Shown here in pieces: positions 1 to 9,214 of a DNA stretch of 64,000 nucleotides. The stretch covers positions 21,022-85,021 of the forward strand of contig JBFWWU010000018.1 of the NCBI GenBank assembly GCA_050246015.1. Reading direction: 5' to 3'. The DNA is from JTS-AC122 sp050246015. GTDB taxonomy: Bacteria > Planctomycetota > Phycisphaerae > Phycisphaerales > UBA1924. Numbering within the stretch: position 1 is the first letter of the stretch; every line of letters begins with the position of its first letter. A model generated the notes under the pieces. That model saw nothing but the letters and a program-made list of their open reading frames with translations. It made no database searches and had not been told where the DNA came from. The position numbers and the translations under genes are program-made.

Positions 1-1074
1 CGGGGTCACACGACCACGCCGCTCACGCCGAGCCAGATCCATGAGATCGGCCTGAAGGAAGTGGCCCGAATCCGCGCCGAGATGTTCGACGTCATAGCGC
101 GCTCTGATTTCCGCGGGAAGTCGTCGCTGAGCGGCGATCGGCTCTTCGACGCGTTCACCAGTTATCTGCGCCACGACTCGCGCTTCTACTACACCGACGC
201 CGCCGACCTGATGTCCGATTACCGCGCCCTGTGCAAGCGGATCGACGCCGAACTTCCCAAGTTCTTTGGCACGCTCCCGCGGAACACCTACGGCGTGCGG
301 GAACTCCCGCTTATCGCCGCGCGGACCTCGCCCAGCGCGTACTACTACCCCGGTTCGCTCCGCGGCGGCGTGCCCGGGTACTTCATGGTGAATACGTACG
401 AACTGAGCCAGAGGCCGAAGTACGACATGGTGCCGCTCGCGCTCCACGAGGCGGTGCCGGGGCACCACCTGCAAGGCGCGCTGACGCAGGAACTCGAGGG
501 CGTCCACCCGTTCCGGACGTTCACGGGGTACACGGCGTTCGTCGAGGGGTGGGCGCTGTACGCCGAGCGGCTGGGACTGGAGATGTCGGACGCGGACGCG
601 CCCGACGCCGACCGCACGGGCACGAGCGACGACGACCGCGCGCTCTGGGGCGGGCGCGGCCTGTTTCGTTACGCCTACGACGATTTCGGGCGACTCAGTT
701 TCGAGATGTGGCGTGCCTGCCGACTCGTCGTTGACACGGGCATCCATTCCAAGGGGTGGACGCGCCAGCAGGCGATCGACTACGTGATGCAGAACACGGC
801 GCTGAGCCGGCTGAACATCGAGCGAGAAGTCGATCGGTACATCGGCTGGCCCGGGCAGGCGTGCGGGTACAAGATCGGCGAACTCAAGATCCGCGAACTC
901 CGCGAGCGCGCCGAGCGGACGCTGGGGGACCGGTTTGACATCCGCGCCTTCCACGACGCGGTGCTGGGCGCGGGCGCGCTCCCGCTGCCGGTGCTCGAAG
1001 CAAGGATCGATCGATGGATCGCCGCGGGCGGCCGGCAAGGCGGCGTGCCGCCGGAGCAGGGCCATGCCCGCTGA
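1..1074 (+). CDS. DUF885 family metallopeptidase-like protein (5' end cut off by the window)
   Basis: The frame is open from base 1, so only the last 358 residues are present; full DUF885 proteins usually have about 550-600. The HEAVPGHHLQ motif (bases 445-474) and the later EGWALYAERLG stretch (bases 544-576) are the family's conserved zinc-peptidase-like signatures: the HExxxGHH histidines and a downstream glutamate probably bind metal. A tract near the start reading TPSQIHEIGLKEVARIRAEM also fits the family. Members are usually secreted or periplasmic, but the signal peptide end is not visible. The stop overlaps the start of the next gene, so the two are probably co-transcribed. The substrate cannot be told from sequence. 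Confidence 0.9.
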   Translation, partial: RGHTTTPLTPSQIHEIGLKEVARIRAEMFDVIARSDFRGKSSLSGDRLFDAFTSYLRHDSRFYYTDAADLMSDYRALCKRIDAELPKFFGTLPRNTYGVRELPLIAARTSPSAYYYPGSLRGGVPGYFMVNTYELSQRPKYDMVPLALHEAVPGHHLQGALTQELEGVHPFRTFTGYTAFVEGWALYAERLGLEMSDADAPDADRTGTSDDDRALWGGRGLFRYAYDDFGRLSFEMWRACRLVVDTGIHSKGWTRQQAIDYVMQNTALSRLNIEREVDRYIGWPGQACGYKIGELKIRELRERAERTLGDRFDIRAFHDAVLGAGALPLPVLEARIDRWIAAGGRQGGVPPEQGHAR

Positions 1075-1582
1075 ACGCTGGCATCACCCGGCGTGCTTGG
1101 ACGACGACGAACTGCTCAAGCAGTGCGACGTGGGCCGGGGCCGATCGTCGGGCCCCGGCGGGCAGAACCGCAACAAGGTCGAGACGCTGGTCTACATGAC
1201 GCACGTGCCGTCCGGCGTCGAGGCGCACGCGGGCGAACGCCGGAGCCAGATCGAGAACAAGCGAGTCGCCCTTCGTCGCCTGCGGCTGGCGCTGGCGACG
1301 GAAGTACGCACCGGCGTGCCGATCGGTCTGATCGGCTCGGCGCTGTGGCGTTCACGAGCGAGCGGCGGGAAGATCGCGTGCAGCCCGGGACACCACGACT
1401 ATCCGGCGCTGCTCGCCGAGGTAATGGACGTGGTCGCCGACGCGGGGTGGGACCTTCGGAAGCCCGCGCTGCGCCTGGAGGTCTCCTCGAGCCAACTCCT
1501 CAAGTTGATCAAGGACCATCCGCCGGCGCTGGTGGTTCTCAATCAGGAGCGTCAGAAGCGGGGGCTGCACCCGATGAAGTGA
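1064..1582 (+). CDS. Peptide chain release factor-like protein (RF-1 GGQ domain)
   Basis: This 172-residue protein carries the GPGGQNRNKVET motif, the peptidyl-tRNA hydrolysis loop of class I release factors and of stalled-ribosome rescue factors such as ArfB. There is no codon-recognition domain and the length is half that of RF1 or RF2, so a rescue or accessory role is more likely than normal termination; that is inference. The ATG at 1064 was chosen because it lies 11 bases inside the preceding gene's end, follows a GGAGCAGG ribosome-binding site, and gives a protein starting MPAERWHHP; longer forms would read through DUF885 sequence. The C-terminus (RQKRGLHPMK) is basic, as in ribosome-binding tails. 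Confidence 0.85.
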   Translation: MPAERWHHPACLDDDELLKQCDVGRGRSSGPGGQNRNKVETLVYMTHVPSGVEAHAGERRSQIENKRVALRRLRLALATEVRTGVPIGLIGSALWRSRASGGKIACSPGHHDYPALLAEVMDVVADAGWDLRKPALRLEVSSSQLLKLIKDHPPALVVLNQERQKRGLHPMK

Positions 1583-1620
1583 GCGACGGGGCACGGAGCG
1601 GGGATCGCCGCGCGCTGGCG

Positions 1621-2382
1621 CTAGTCCGCGATATTGACGTCGATGCCCATGGCGCGCAGTTTTTCGACGGTGGCGGGATTGGCCTGGGTGTCGGTGATGA
1701 TGTGATCAAGTTCACGCACCTGGCCGAAGAACTCCACCGCGCGGACCCCGAACTTGGACCCGTCGATGAGCAGGTAGGCCTTTTCGCACAGGTCGAGCAT
1801 GCGCCGCTTGATGCCGGCGTGTTCGTCGGCGGTGACGCTCAGGCCGCGTTCCAGGTCCAGCCCCTTGCACGAGAAGAAAAGTTTGTTGATGTGGAAACGT
1901 TCGAGCGTCTGCTCGGCGATCGGGCCGACGTACGACAGCGACGGGGCATCGAGCACGCCACCCGTGGAGATCACCCGGATGCGTGAACGATCAGCCAGGA
2001 TCATCGCCACCGCGACGGAGTTGGTGACGACGGTCAGCGAGAAGTCAAAGAGCGCCTTGGCGAGTTCGCCGGCGGTGGAACTGGCGTCGAGCGCGATGAC
2101 GTCGCCGTCGGCGACGTACCGGGCGGCGAACTCGGCGATGGCGCGCTTCTCCTGGATATGCACCGTCTCGCGGATCCCCAGGGGGAGTTCGCGCCGGTCG
2201 TGTTCGATGGTGACCGCTCCGCCGTGGATCCGCTGCAACTTCCCTTCGTTGTCGAGGCGCTCCAGGTCTCGGCGGATCGTCTCCTCGGTGACGGCGAGTT
2301 CCTGCGCCAGCGCCGCCACTCGTACGCTTCCGGCGCTCTGTACTTTCGAGAGGATGACTCGGTGCCGCTCTTTGGCGAGCAT
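1621..2382 (-). CDS. DeoR/GlpR-family transcriptional regulator
   Basis: A 253-residue repressor with the classic DeoR layout. The N-terminal winged helix-turn-helix starts MLAKERHRVILSKVQSAGSV and continues to ETIRRDLERLDNEGKLQRIHGGA at residues 33-55. A DeoR C-terminal sensor domain follows from about residue 75, containing the TGGVL and DHIITD motifs used to bind sugar phosphates. It is divergent from the aldolase/dehydrogenase gene at 2555, and the 172-base gap contains palindromic sequence. It therefore most likely represses that gene and itself until a phosphorylated sugar intermediate (rhamnose or fucose route) accumulates. The link is inferred from position and family behaviour. There is no internal defect and the length is normal. 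Confidence 0.9.
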   Translation of the reverse strand: MLAKERHRVILSKVQSAGSVRVAALAQELAVTEETIRRDLERLDNEGKLQRIHGGAVTIEHDRRELPLGIRETVHIQEKRAIAEFAARYVADGDVIALDASSTAGELAKALFDFSLTVVTNSVAVAMILADRSRIRVISTGGVLDAPSLSYVGPIAEQTLERFHINKLFFSCKGLDLERGLSVTADEHAGIKRRMLDLCEKAYLLIDGSKFGVRAVEFFGQVRELDHIITDTQANPATVEKLRAMGIDVNIAD

Positions 2383-2430
2383 GGTGGGTTCTCATAACAA
2401 GAGGACAGAAGCGACCGGATTCATGTGAGA

Positions 2431-2495
2431 TTTCGTTGATCCAGTTGTGATCGTATCGGATAATGTTGAAATCGTCAACGGATCACGTTGATTCA
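2431..2495. promoter_or_regulatory. Probable DeoR-type operator region between divergent genes
   Basis: The intergenic region holds a perfect inverted repeat GTTGA-AATCG-TCAAC (2465-2479). It also holds two direct copies of CGTTGATYCA (2434-2443 and 2486-2495) spaced 52 bases apart, about five helical turns, and the matched hexamers GTGATC (2447-2452) and GATCAC (2481-2486). DeoR-family repressors bind such short repeated elements, often cooperatively by looping. The sites sit between the DeoR gene and its divergent aldolase gene, so they could control both. No experimental site is known to me for this organism. Confidence 0.5.
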
Positions 2496-2554
2496 CAAGC
2501 CCGAACTCAGAAAACTCCAGCGCGTGTGTTGGTTCACAGAGGGTTGAGTAAGCC

Positions 2555-4768
2555 ATGAGCAATGTGCGAAGCGGGATGACCCATGTGACGTTCGGGTGGG
2601 ACGACGCCGCGGCGTCGAAGATGGACCCGGTCGCAAGGCTGGTGTATCGATCGAACCTGTTGGGGAGTGATCAACGGATTACGAACACCGGCGGAGGGAA
2701 CACATCCGCGAAGATTGTGGAGAAGGACCCGCTGACTGCACAGCCCGTGGAGGTGCTCTGGGTGAAAGGCTCCGGGGGCGATCTTCGGACGAGCACGAGG
2801 GCGAACTTCTCGTCGCTGGAACTGCCGAAGGTGCGCTCGCTCAAGCAGGTGTATGCGAGTTCCCCGGTCAAGGGCGTGAAGACCGAGGCGGAAGATCGCA
2901 TGGTCGGGCTCTACAACCACTGCACGTTCAACCTGAATCCCCGGGCGTCGTCGATCGACACGCCGCTGCACGCGTTTGTGCCGTATGCGCACGTGGATCA
3001 CATGCATCCTAACGCGGTGATCTCGATCGCGGCATCCAAACGAGCCAAGGAACTCACGAGCGAGGTCTACGGCGACGAGGTGGTGTGGACGCCCTGGCAA
3101 CGGCCCGGGTTCGAACTCGGCTTGACGCTGGAGAGGATCTGCCAGGACCGGGGACGCCGGGTGCGCGGGGCGGTCATGGGCCAGCACGGGCTGATCAACT
3201 GGGCCGACGATGACAAGGCGTGCTACGAACGGACGCTGGACCTGATCGAGAAGGCGTCGCGGTACATCGAGTCGAAGGACCGCGGCGACGCGACGTTCGG
3301 GGGCGCCAGGTACGGGGCCATCACCCCTGAGCGGCGCCGGGAGGTGCTGCTGGAGATCCTCCCCTGGCTTCGCGGGCTGGTCTCCGGCGCCGGGCAGGCG
3401 GGCGGCGGGAAGCGGATGATCGCCACCGTGCACACCAGCGACGCGCTGCTGCGGTTCGTCGCGAGCGTCGATGCGCCGCGACTGGCCGGGCTTGGAACAT
3501 CCTGCCCCGATCACTTCCTGCGGACCAAGATCAAGCCGCTCTTCGTGGATTGGGACCCGGCGGCGGAGACCATCGAGGCGCTGCGGGCCCGGCTGGTCGA
3601 GGGGCTCGGGCAGTATCGGAAGGACTACGCGGCGTACTACGAACGCTGCAAGCGGCCCGACTCGCCGAAGATGCGCGATCCCAACCCCACCGTCGTCCTT
3701 ATCCCGGGCATCGGGATGATCGCCCTGGGGAAGGACAAGAGCGAATCGCGCGTCACCGCGGAGTTCTACGCGTGCGCGGTCGAGGTGATGCGCGGCGCGG
3801 AGGCCATCGACGAGTACATCGCGCTCCCGCAGCAGGAGGCGTTCGACATCGAATACTGGCTTCTGGAAGAGGCGAAACTGCAGCGCATGCCGGCGGAGAA
3901 GGAGTTCGCCCGGTGCGTGTGCGTGGTGGTCGGCGCGGGCGCGGGGATCGGCCGATCGGTGGCGCACCGGCTGGCTAAGGAGGGAGCCCACGTCGTGTGC
4001 GCCGACGTGAACAAGGACGCGGCCGACGCCACCGCCCGCGAACTGACTTCGCTTTACGGCGTGGGGATCGGGGTGGCAGGGACCGGGGTGTCGGCGTGCG
4101 GGCCGGCGATCGCGGCCGGCGTGGACATCACCTCGCGCGCCAGCGTTCGCGCGATGCTCGACGAGGCGGTCATGGCCTATGGCGGGATCGATCACGTCGT
4201 CGTGACGGCGGGGGTGTACGTCCCCCCGGACGCCAGGGGGAACATCAGCGACGACAAGTGGAAACTGACGTTCGATGTCAACGTGATGGGGGCGTACTTG
4301 GTCGCGGACGAGTGCGCGAAGGTGTGGCGCTCGCAGGGGCTCAAGGGGTCGCTCGTGCTGACCACGAGCGTGAACGCCGCGGTCGCCAAGCGGGGGAGCC
4401 TCGCGTACGACACGAGCAAGGCGGCGGCGAACCACCTGGCGCGCGAACTCGCGGTGGAACTCGCGCCGCTGGTGCGGGTGAACGCGGTTGCGCCGGCGAC
4501 CGTCGTCGAAGGCTCGACCATGTTCCCCCGCGACCGCGTGATCGCGTCGCTCACGAAGTATTCGATCCCATTCGCGGCGGAGGAAACGACCGAGTCGCTG
4601 CGCGCCAAGTTGGCTCAGTTCTACGCCGACCGCACGCTGCTCAAGTCCCCGATCACGCCCGCGGACCAGGCCGAGGCGGCGTGCTTCCTGCTCAGCGACA
4701 AGAGCGCCAAGACCACCGGACAGGTCATCTCGGTAGACGGGGGGCTGGCCGAGGCGTTCCTGCGCTGA
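2555..4768 (+). CDS. Bifunctional class II aldolase / short-chain dehydrogenase (rhamnulose-1-phosphate aldolase type)
   Basis: A 737-residue fusion. The N-terminal half (about 20-420) is a class II aldolase, with a GGGNTSAKI phosphate-binding loop near residue 47 and a zinc-binding HVDHMHPN motif near residue 147. The C-terminal half (about 455-737) is a short-chain dehydrogenase, with a GAGAGIG nucleotide-binding turn near residue 463 and the catalytic Y618-x3-K622 pair in YDTSKAAAN. Enzymes of this architecture (RhaEW-like) cleave rhamnulose-1-phosphate or a related sugar phosphate and oxidise the resulting lactaldehyde. The exact sugar is inferred. The ATG at 2555 gives the usual length; a second in-frame ATG lies at 2576. 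The divergent DeoR regulator is the likely controller. No kinase or isomerase of the pathway is in the window. Confidence 0.9.
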   Translation: MSNVRSGMTHVTFGWDDAAASKMDPVARLVYRSNLLGSDQRITNTGGGNTSAKIVEKDPLTAQPVEVLWVKGSGGDLRTSTRANFSSLELPKVRSLKQVYASSPVKGVKTEAEDRMVGLYNHCTFNLNPRASSIDTPLHAFVPYAHVDHMHPNAVISIAASKRAKELTSEVYGDEVVWTPWQRPGFELGLTLERICQDRGRRVRGAVMGQHGLINWADDDKACYERTLDLIEKASRYIESKDRGDATFGGARYGAITPERRREVLLEILPWLRGLVSGAGQAGGGKRMIATVHTSDALLRFVASVDAPRLAGLGTSCPDHFLRTKIKPLFVDWDPAAETIEALRARLVEGLGQYRKDYAAYYERCKRPDSPKMRDPNPTVVLIPGIGMIALGKDKSESRVTAEFYACAVEVMRGAEAIDEYIALPQQEAFDIEYWLLEEAKLQRMPAEKEFARCVCVVVGAGAGIGRSVAHRLAKEGAHVVCADVNKDAADATARELTSLYGVGIGVAGTGVSACGPAIAAGVDITSRASVRAMLDEAVMAYGGIDHVVVTAGVYVPPDARGNISDDKWKLTFDVNVMGAYLVADECAKVWRSQGLKGSLVLTTSVNAAVAKRGSLAYDTSKAAANHLARELAVELAPLVRVNAVAPATVVEGSTMFPRDRVIASLTKYSIPFAAEETTESLRAKLAQFYADRTLLKSPITPADQAEAACFLLSDKSAKTTGQVISVDGGLAEAFLR

Positions 4769-4911
4769 GAGCACCGTGCGGGCGCGCCACGAGTGTGACC
4801 ATGCTATTTACATCTGAGCCGCCCGGCGCGAGCCAGCGGGGAGGGGGCGCGCGGTCTCATGGCCCACGCGATCATGCGATCGCGCCGCGCCGCCGAGCGC
4901 TTCCACCGACC

Positions 4912-4963
4912 GCTGGCGCGGTTCGGCTCAGAGACACGCTGGCGCGGTTCGGCTCAGAAACAC
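4912..4963. repeat. Tandem duplication of a 26-base unit
   Basis: Two adjacent copies (4912-4937 and 4938-4963) of a unit beginning GCTGGCGCGGTTCGGCTCAG differ at a single base. They lie in the 273-base gap between the aldolase and the DinB-like gene, which otherwise shows nothing I recognise. This looks like a recent slippage or duplication event. No function is evident. Confidence 0.85.
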
Positions 4964-5041
4964 TGATGGTCACGCCCGGCGCCACCGCTGCCGCTGCGAT
5001 CCCGCTTCCGGCGCGTACACTAGCCCAGCGGAGGCGACCAC

Positions 5042-5515
5042 ATGGACCGAGCAGTCATCGAGCAATACGCACAGGGGGCGGACGATCTGACGCGCGCGAT
5101 CGAGGGCCTGTCCGGCGCCGACATGAACGCCCGTCCCGTGCCGGACACCTGGAGCATCCAGGAAATCGTGATGCACATGATGGACAGCGACCTGATCGCG
5201 TCGGACCGCATGAAGCGCATCATCGCGGAGGACAACCCGCTGATCCTCGGGTACGACGAGACCAGGTTTTCTCAGCGGTTGCACTACGACAAGGCCGACG
5301 CGAACCTCGCATGCCGGGTGTTTGCGATGAACCGGCAGATGACCGCCGCGCTGCTCCGGCTGCTTCCCGATGAGACGTTCCAGCGCACCGGCGTGCACAA
5401 CCAGGCCGGCAAACTGACGCTGGCGCAGATGGTCAAGGGGTATCACGACCACTTGCAGCACCACCTCAAGTTCCTGCACCAGAAGCGGCGACTGCTGGGC
5501 AAGCCCGCGAACTGA
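5042..5515 (+). CDS. DinB-like (DfsB/YfiT superfamily) four-helix protein
   Basis: At 157 residues this matches the size of DinB-superfamily four-helix-bundle proteins, which often bind a divalent metal through three histidines. Candidate ligands are in IQEIVMHMMDSD (about residue 46) and HDHLQHHLKF (about 139-145), the positions expected for the family. The N-terminal DTWSIQEIVMH stretch is the typical DinB_2 signature. Members act as thiol-S-transferases or unknown metal enzymes, often in stress responses. The start follows a GGAGGCG ribosome-binding site at 5029-5035. It ends 11 bases before holA, so the two are probably in one transcript, though a functional link is unlikely. Confidence 0.85.
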   Translation: MDRAVIEQYAQGADDLTRAIEGLSGADMNARPVPDTWSIQEIVMHMMDSDLIASDRMKRIIAEDNPLILGYDETRFSQRLHYDKADANLACRVFAMNRQMTAALLRLLPDETFQRTGVHNQAGKLTLAQMVKGYHDHLQHHLKFLHQKRRLLGKPAN

Positions 5516-5526
5516 ATCAGAGTCTC

Positions 5527-6603
5527 ATGGCCAAGCGCACGACGAAAACCCCGACCCCGCCCGCCGACGAGGCCGTCGTGCGCGTGGCGCTGCTGCACGG
5601 CCCCGAGCGGTTTGTTCAGCACGAGTTCACGCAGCAACTCCGCGACGCGCTGGTGAAGACCCACGGCGAGGTGGACGTGCTGACGTTCGACGGCGAATCG
5701 GCGTCGCTCGCGGACGTGCTCGATGAATGCCGCTCCATCGGGCTGATGCAACAGCACAAACTGGTGATCGTGGATCACGCCGACCGGCTGCTCAAGGCGG
5801 ACGACGACGCCGAGCCCGGCGCCAAGCCGGCCAAAGGACGCGGGACTCGGGGGGCGCGCCCGCCGCGAGAAATCATGCAGCAGTACGTCGAAGCGCCGGC
5901 GGAGCAGGCGACCCTGGTGCTGCGCGCCGACCGGTGGCACCCGGGCAACCTCGACAAGGCGATCGCGAAGGTGGGGCTTGTGAAAAAGTGCGAGGCGCCC
6001 AGGCGTGAAGACGCGGTCGCCTGGGCCATCGAGCGGTGCAAGGCCGCGCACGGCGGCGCCATCGACCCCGCCGCCGCGGACCTGCTCGTGGAGCACATCG
6101 GGTGCGAACTCGGACGCCTCGACTCCGAACTCGCCAAACTGGTCATGGTCAATCCCGGCGCGCCGATCTCGCTGGATGTCGTGCGCGAGATGGTCGGCGT
6201 GACGCGCGAAGAAGAGATCTGGACGAGCCAGAGCAAACTGATGACGGGCGATCCGGCCGACGGGCTGAACCGGCTGCGCGACCTGATCGAGATCTCGCGG
6301 GAAGATCCCGTCCCGATCATGTTCTCATATATTGATCTGGCGCGGAAACTGCACTCGCTGTCGCGGTGCATCAAGCAGGGGGAGAATCCGCACGCGCTGG
6401 CGGGGGGGATGCGGCTGTGGGGACCGGCCAAGGACGCCATGATCGTCGCCGCCAAGCGGTACCCGCCCGCGGCGTTCGCCAGGCTGCTCGCGGACGCGGT
6501 CGCGGCAGATTCGCGGCAGAAATCGAGCAGCACCGACGCAGTTCGTGCGCTTGAGGTGCTGACGCTGCGATTCGCAAGCGTCTTCGCCGCGGCGCGCCGA
6601 TAG
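5527..6603 (+). CDS. holA: DNA polymerase III subunit delta
   Basis: At 358 residues this is close to the usual size of the clamp-loader delta subunit, which opens the beta sliding clamp so it can be loaded on DNA. It begins with the family's LLHGPERFVQHEF pattern (the degenerate P-loop region of delta), followed by SIGLMQQHKLVIVDHADRLL. The central and C-terminal parts have the delta arrangement, with VGVTREEEIW near residue 225. A lysine- and glycine-rich segment around residues 95-115 looks like a flexible insert. A hairpin of CCCACGG and CCGTGGG with a 3-base loop (6626-6642) lies just downstream but has no T-run. Confidence 0.88.
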   Translation: MAKRTTKTPTPPADEAVVRVALLHGPERFVQHEFTQQLRDALVKTHGEVDVLTFDGESASLADVLDECRSIGLMQQHKLVIVDHADRLLKADDDAEPGAKPAKGRGTRGARPPREIMQQYVEAPAEQATLVLRADRWHPGNLDKAIAKVGLVKKCEAPRREDAVAWAIERCKAAHGGAIDPAAADLLVEHIGCELGRLDSELAKLVMVNPGAPISLDVVREMVGVTREEEIWTSQSKLMTGDPADGLNRLRDLIEISREDPVPIMFSYIDLARKLHSLSRCIKQGENPHALAGGMRLWGPAKDAMIVAAKRYPPAAFARLLADAVAADSRQKSSSTDAVRALEVLTLRFASVFAAARR

Positions 6604-6723
6604 CCACAGCGCACGTCAGATCGAGCCCACGGCCGCCGTGGGGTGTCCGCGGCATGGCGTGCCGCCGGGGACGCGCGGAATCCGCGCGGCGCCCGGCTGG
6701 TCGTCATGGCAGGAGGCCACCGC

Positions 6724-8064
6724 ATGGAACGTCACGCCGGTCGGATGGGAAGGTGCGCACGAACGGTTCTGCTCACGGCGGGGATCGCCGCGGGCGTGCT
6801 GTGGGTCAGTGGGGGAACCGGCTGCGCCGGGAAGCGGCGCGCGATGAAACAGAAGGAAGCCGAACTGGCGCGTGCCGCGGCCAGTGATGAAGCGCTGGAT
6901 CTGGCGACGCTGGCGAAGCAGGATTCATCCGTGCGGGCGGTCCTGGATGCGCAGGATCCCAAGACCTGGACGGACGCGCCCGTTCCCAAGTCTCAGCGAA
7001 CATCGGGCTCGCCGTCATCCGCGCGGCAGATCTATAGCGAAGAGCCGCTTGTGCTGAACGAGCCCGGCGTCGCGCCGGCGAGCGCGGCGGACCCGGGCGC
7101 GGCGGGAACACGATCTCGGGGCACGCGGCTGTCACGCAGCGCGGACGCGCCGCCGACAGCCGCGCCGGCCGGCGCGGAGGCATCGCCCGAAGCGCCGGGC
7201 CCCGGCCGGGAACTCGGCACGAACGAAACGGTCGTCAACGCGCCGGTTCAGATCATCCCCGCCGCGACCGTGTCGGCGATCGACGCGGCGAGCCTGACGC
7301 CCGCGGCGCTGGCCCGGACGCGAGCCGCGCTGGCGGTCGAGATTGCCAGGTCGGTCCGCGCCGAGTCGCCGATCGGTTCGCCGTCGTACCGGGAGGGGAT
7401 CTCCCTGCTCGCGCTCGACACGATCGAGCCGGGCAGCGTGGAAAACGACATCGGGCAGTATGTGCAGCAACTCTCACCGACCGAGCGGGCGTCGTTTGAA
7501 TCCGTGCGGCGTCTGATGAAGTCCATTTCGGGGCAGGACGGGTCGGGCGCGCCGGCGAGCGGTGAGTGGGAACCCGGGCGGGTGCGTCAGGCCATCGAAG
7601 GTCATCTGGTGAGCGAAGCGGGCAGTGAGCCGGTGGCGATCCGCACCGCCGCGCTGTGCACGAGCGTCGATGGATTCGGACGGTACACGCCGTACGCATC
7701 GACCACATTCGTGCGCGGGTGGACGACGCCGGCGATCGTGTACGTCGCGCTGGACCACGTCGTGCAGAAGCCATCCGCCGCCGGGAGTGATGCGGGGTGG
7801 TCGATCGACCTGGTGCAGACGGCCAAACTGTACCACGATTCGGATAGCCTGGTCGTCGTGGACCTGGGCGAGCAGGCGGTGCGCGACGCGGCGCGGGATC
7901 AACGCCGCGACCTGTGCATCGCGCGCCGGATCGACCTGCCGGCGACACTGTCGCTCGGAAAGTACAACCTGAAGATCGCGGTGCGGGACCAGGGCAGCGG
8001 CGCGACGGCGGAAGCGACCATCCCGATCCAGATCGTGGCCGACCCCTCGCTGACCTCGAAGTAG
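6724..8064 (+). CDS. Predicted lipoprotein, function unknown
   Basis: This 446-residue protein starts with a basic segment, a hydrophobic stretch (TVLLTAGIAAGVLWVSGG) and TGC-AGK, consistent with a lipoprotein signal with the cysteine near residue 34; the position -3 glycine makes the lipobox imperfect. The ATG at 6724 was chosen because AGGAGG lies 8 bases before it; a GTG at 6643 and an ATG at 6706 in the same frame are less well placed. The mature region begins with a charged helix and a long Ala/Pro-rich disordered part (about residues 70-175). A conserved-looking globular C-terminal half ends near residue 440. I recognise no domain. The amidohydrolase gene follows 37 bases later. Confidence 0.75.
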   Translation: MERHAGRMGRCARTVLLTAGIAAGVLWVSGGTGCAGKRRAMKQKEAELARAAASDEALDLATLAKQDSSVRAVLDAQDPKTWTDAPVPKSQRTSGSPSSARQIYSEEPLVLNEPGVAPASAADPGAAGTRSRGTRLSRSADAPPTAAPAGAEASPEAPGPGRELGTNETVVNAPVQIIPAATVSAIDAASLTPAALARTRAALAVEIARSVRAESPIGSPSYREGISLLALDTIEPGSVENDIGQYVQQLSPTERASFESVRRLMKSISGQDGSGAPASGEWEPGRVRQAIEGHLVSEAGSEPVAIRTAALCTSVDGFGRYTPYASTTFVRGWTTPAIVYVALDHVVQKPSAAGSDAGWSIDLVQTAKLYHDSDSLVVVDLGEQAVRDAARDQRRDLCIARRIDLPATLSLGKYNLKIAVRDQGSGATAEATIPIQIVADPSLTSK

Positions 8065-8101
8065 CCACGCGGCGGCGTCGGAGTCGAATAGGATTGGCCG
8101 C

Positions 8102-9196
8102 ATGTCCACTCCGATTCCTCGGACCCCGGCGAACCGATTCGGGCTTGAGTATCGCGCCGAAGCGGCGCGGCTCGGTCCGCCCGTGACTTCCATCATCGAT
8201 TTCCACACCCACATCGGCGGGACGGCGTCCAGCCGGATCTTCGATGAAGTACGCCGGCTCTTCGGCGTCAAGCAGGTCTATTCGATGACGCAGTTGCCGG
8301 GCGTCGAGGCGGTCCGCGAGGTGCTCGGCGATGCCGTCCGGTTCATCGCGTTCCCGACCTTCAGCGACCCGGATCGGCACCGGGCGCACCGGCAGGGTTT
8401 TCTGGACGCGATCGAGGTCTTCCGTGCCAAGTACGATTCCCGCATCCTCAAAATATGGAACGCGCCGCGATTGCGGGAGATCTTTCCCGGCCAAGCCGGG
8501 GTTGACCTGGTCGAGGTGGACAGCGAGTGGCGGGTGAAAGCGTGCGAACTCGGCGAGCGCCTGGGGATGATGTTCATGATCCACATCGCCGACCCGGATA
8601 CGTGGTTCCGTACCCGCTACAGCGACGCGACCACGTTCCGCACCAAGCCGGAGTTGTACGCCGGGTTCGAGCGGATGCTCGACCGGTTCACTTCCCCGTG
8701 GATCGCGGCGCACATGGGCGGCTGGCCGGAGGACCTTGGCTTCCTTGACGGGCTGCTGACGCGGCATCCGAATCTACACCTGGATACATCCGCGACCAAG
8801 TGGGTCGTGCGAGAACTCAGCAAGCACCCGCGCGACGAGGTGGTCGCGTTCTTCGTCAAATGGGTGAGCCGCGGCAGGCTCATCTTCGGTTCCGACGTCG
8901 TCGTGCAGGAAGACCACCTGAGGCCGCACAAGACAACGGCAAGCCCGATGTCGGACCTGGCGGACAGCCCGGGGGCGGCGTTTGACCTGTACGCGAGCCG
9001 GTACTACACGCTGCGGACCATGTACGAAACCAGTTACGACGGCGAATCGCCGATCGCCGACCCGGACCTGATGATGGTCGAGCCGGCGAAATACGACCGG
9101 ATGTCCGCGCCGCGTCTCCAGGGTTTGGGCCTGCCGGCGAGCGTGCTGCTCGATTTCTACGCCGGCAACGCCGAGCGGCTGATGGCCTCACGGTGA
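8102..9196 (+). CDS. Metal-dependent amidohydrolase (Amidohydro_2 type)
   Basis: A 364-residue TIM-barrel hydrolase. The metal-binding DFHTHIGG motif is at about residue 33. Further ligand positions appear as MIHIADPD (about 157), AAHMGGWPEDL (about 201) and GSDVV (about 264), giving a complete set for the PF04909 family of decarboxylase-like and hydrolytic amidohydrolases. Unlike the related protein at 20441-21874, its metal site looks intact. The substrate is unknown. It is probably cytoplasmic, as no signal peptide is visible. The stop is 18 bases from the convergent secreted-protein gene. Confidence 0.82.
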   Translation: MSTPIPRTPANRFGLEYRAEAARLGPPVTSIIDFHTHIGGTASSRIFDEVRRLFGVKQVYSMTQLPGVEAVREVLGDAVRFIAFPTFSDPDRHRAHRQGFLDAIEVFRAKYDSRILKIWNAPRLREIFPGQAGVDLVEVDSEWRVKACELGERLGMMFMIHIADPDTWFRTRYSDATTFRTKPELYAGFERMLDRFTSPWIAAHMGGWPEDLGFLDGLLTRHPNLHLDTSATKWVVRELSKHPRDEVVAFFVKWVSRGRLIFGSDVVVQEDHLRPHKTTASPMSDLADSPGAAFDLYASRYYTLRTMYETSYDGESPIADPDLMMVEPAKYDRMSAPRLQGLGLPASVLLDFYAGNAERLMASR

Positions 9197-9214
9197 TGCG
9201 GCGGTCCGGCGGTT

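Noticed and set aside
2534..4774. A 746-codon minus-strand frame antisense to the aldolase gene
   Set aside because: The plus-strand fusion has complete, recognisable motifs; the antisense frame has Arg/His-rich composition typical of GC-driven shadows.
4769..5041. A small gene in the 273-base gap containing the 26-base duplication
   Set aside because: No open frame with a ribosome-binding site and coding character spans it; the duplication itself is non-coding.
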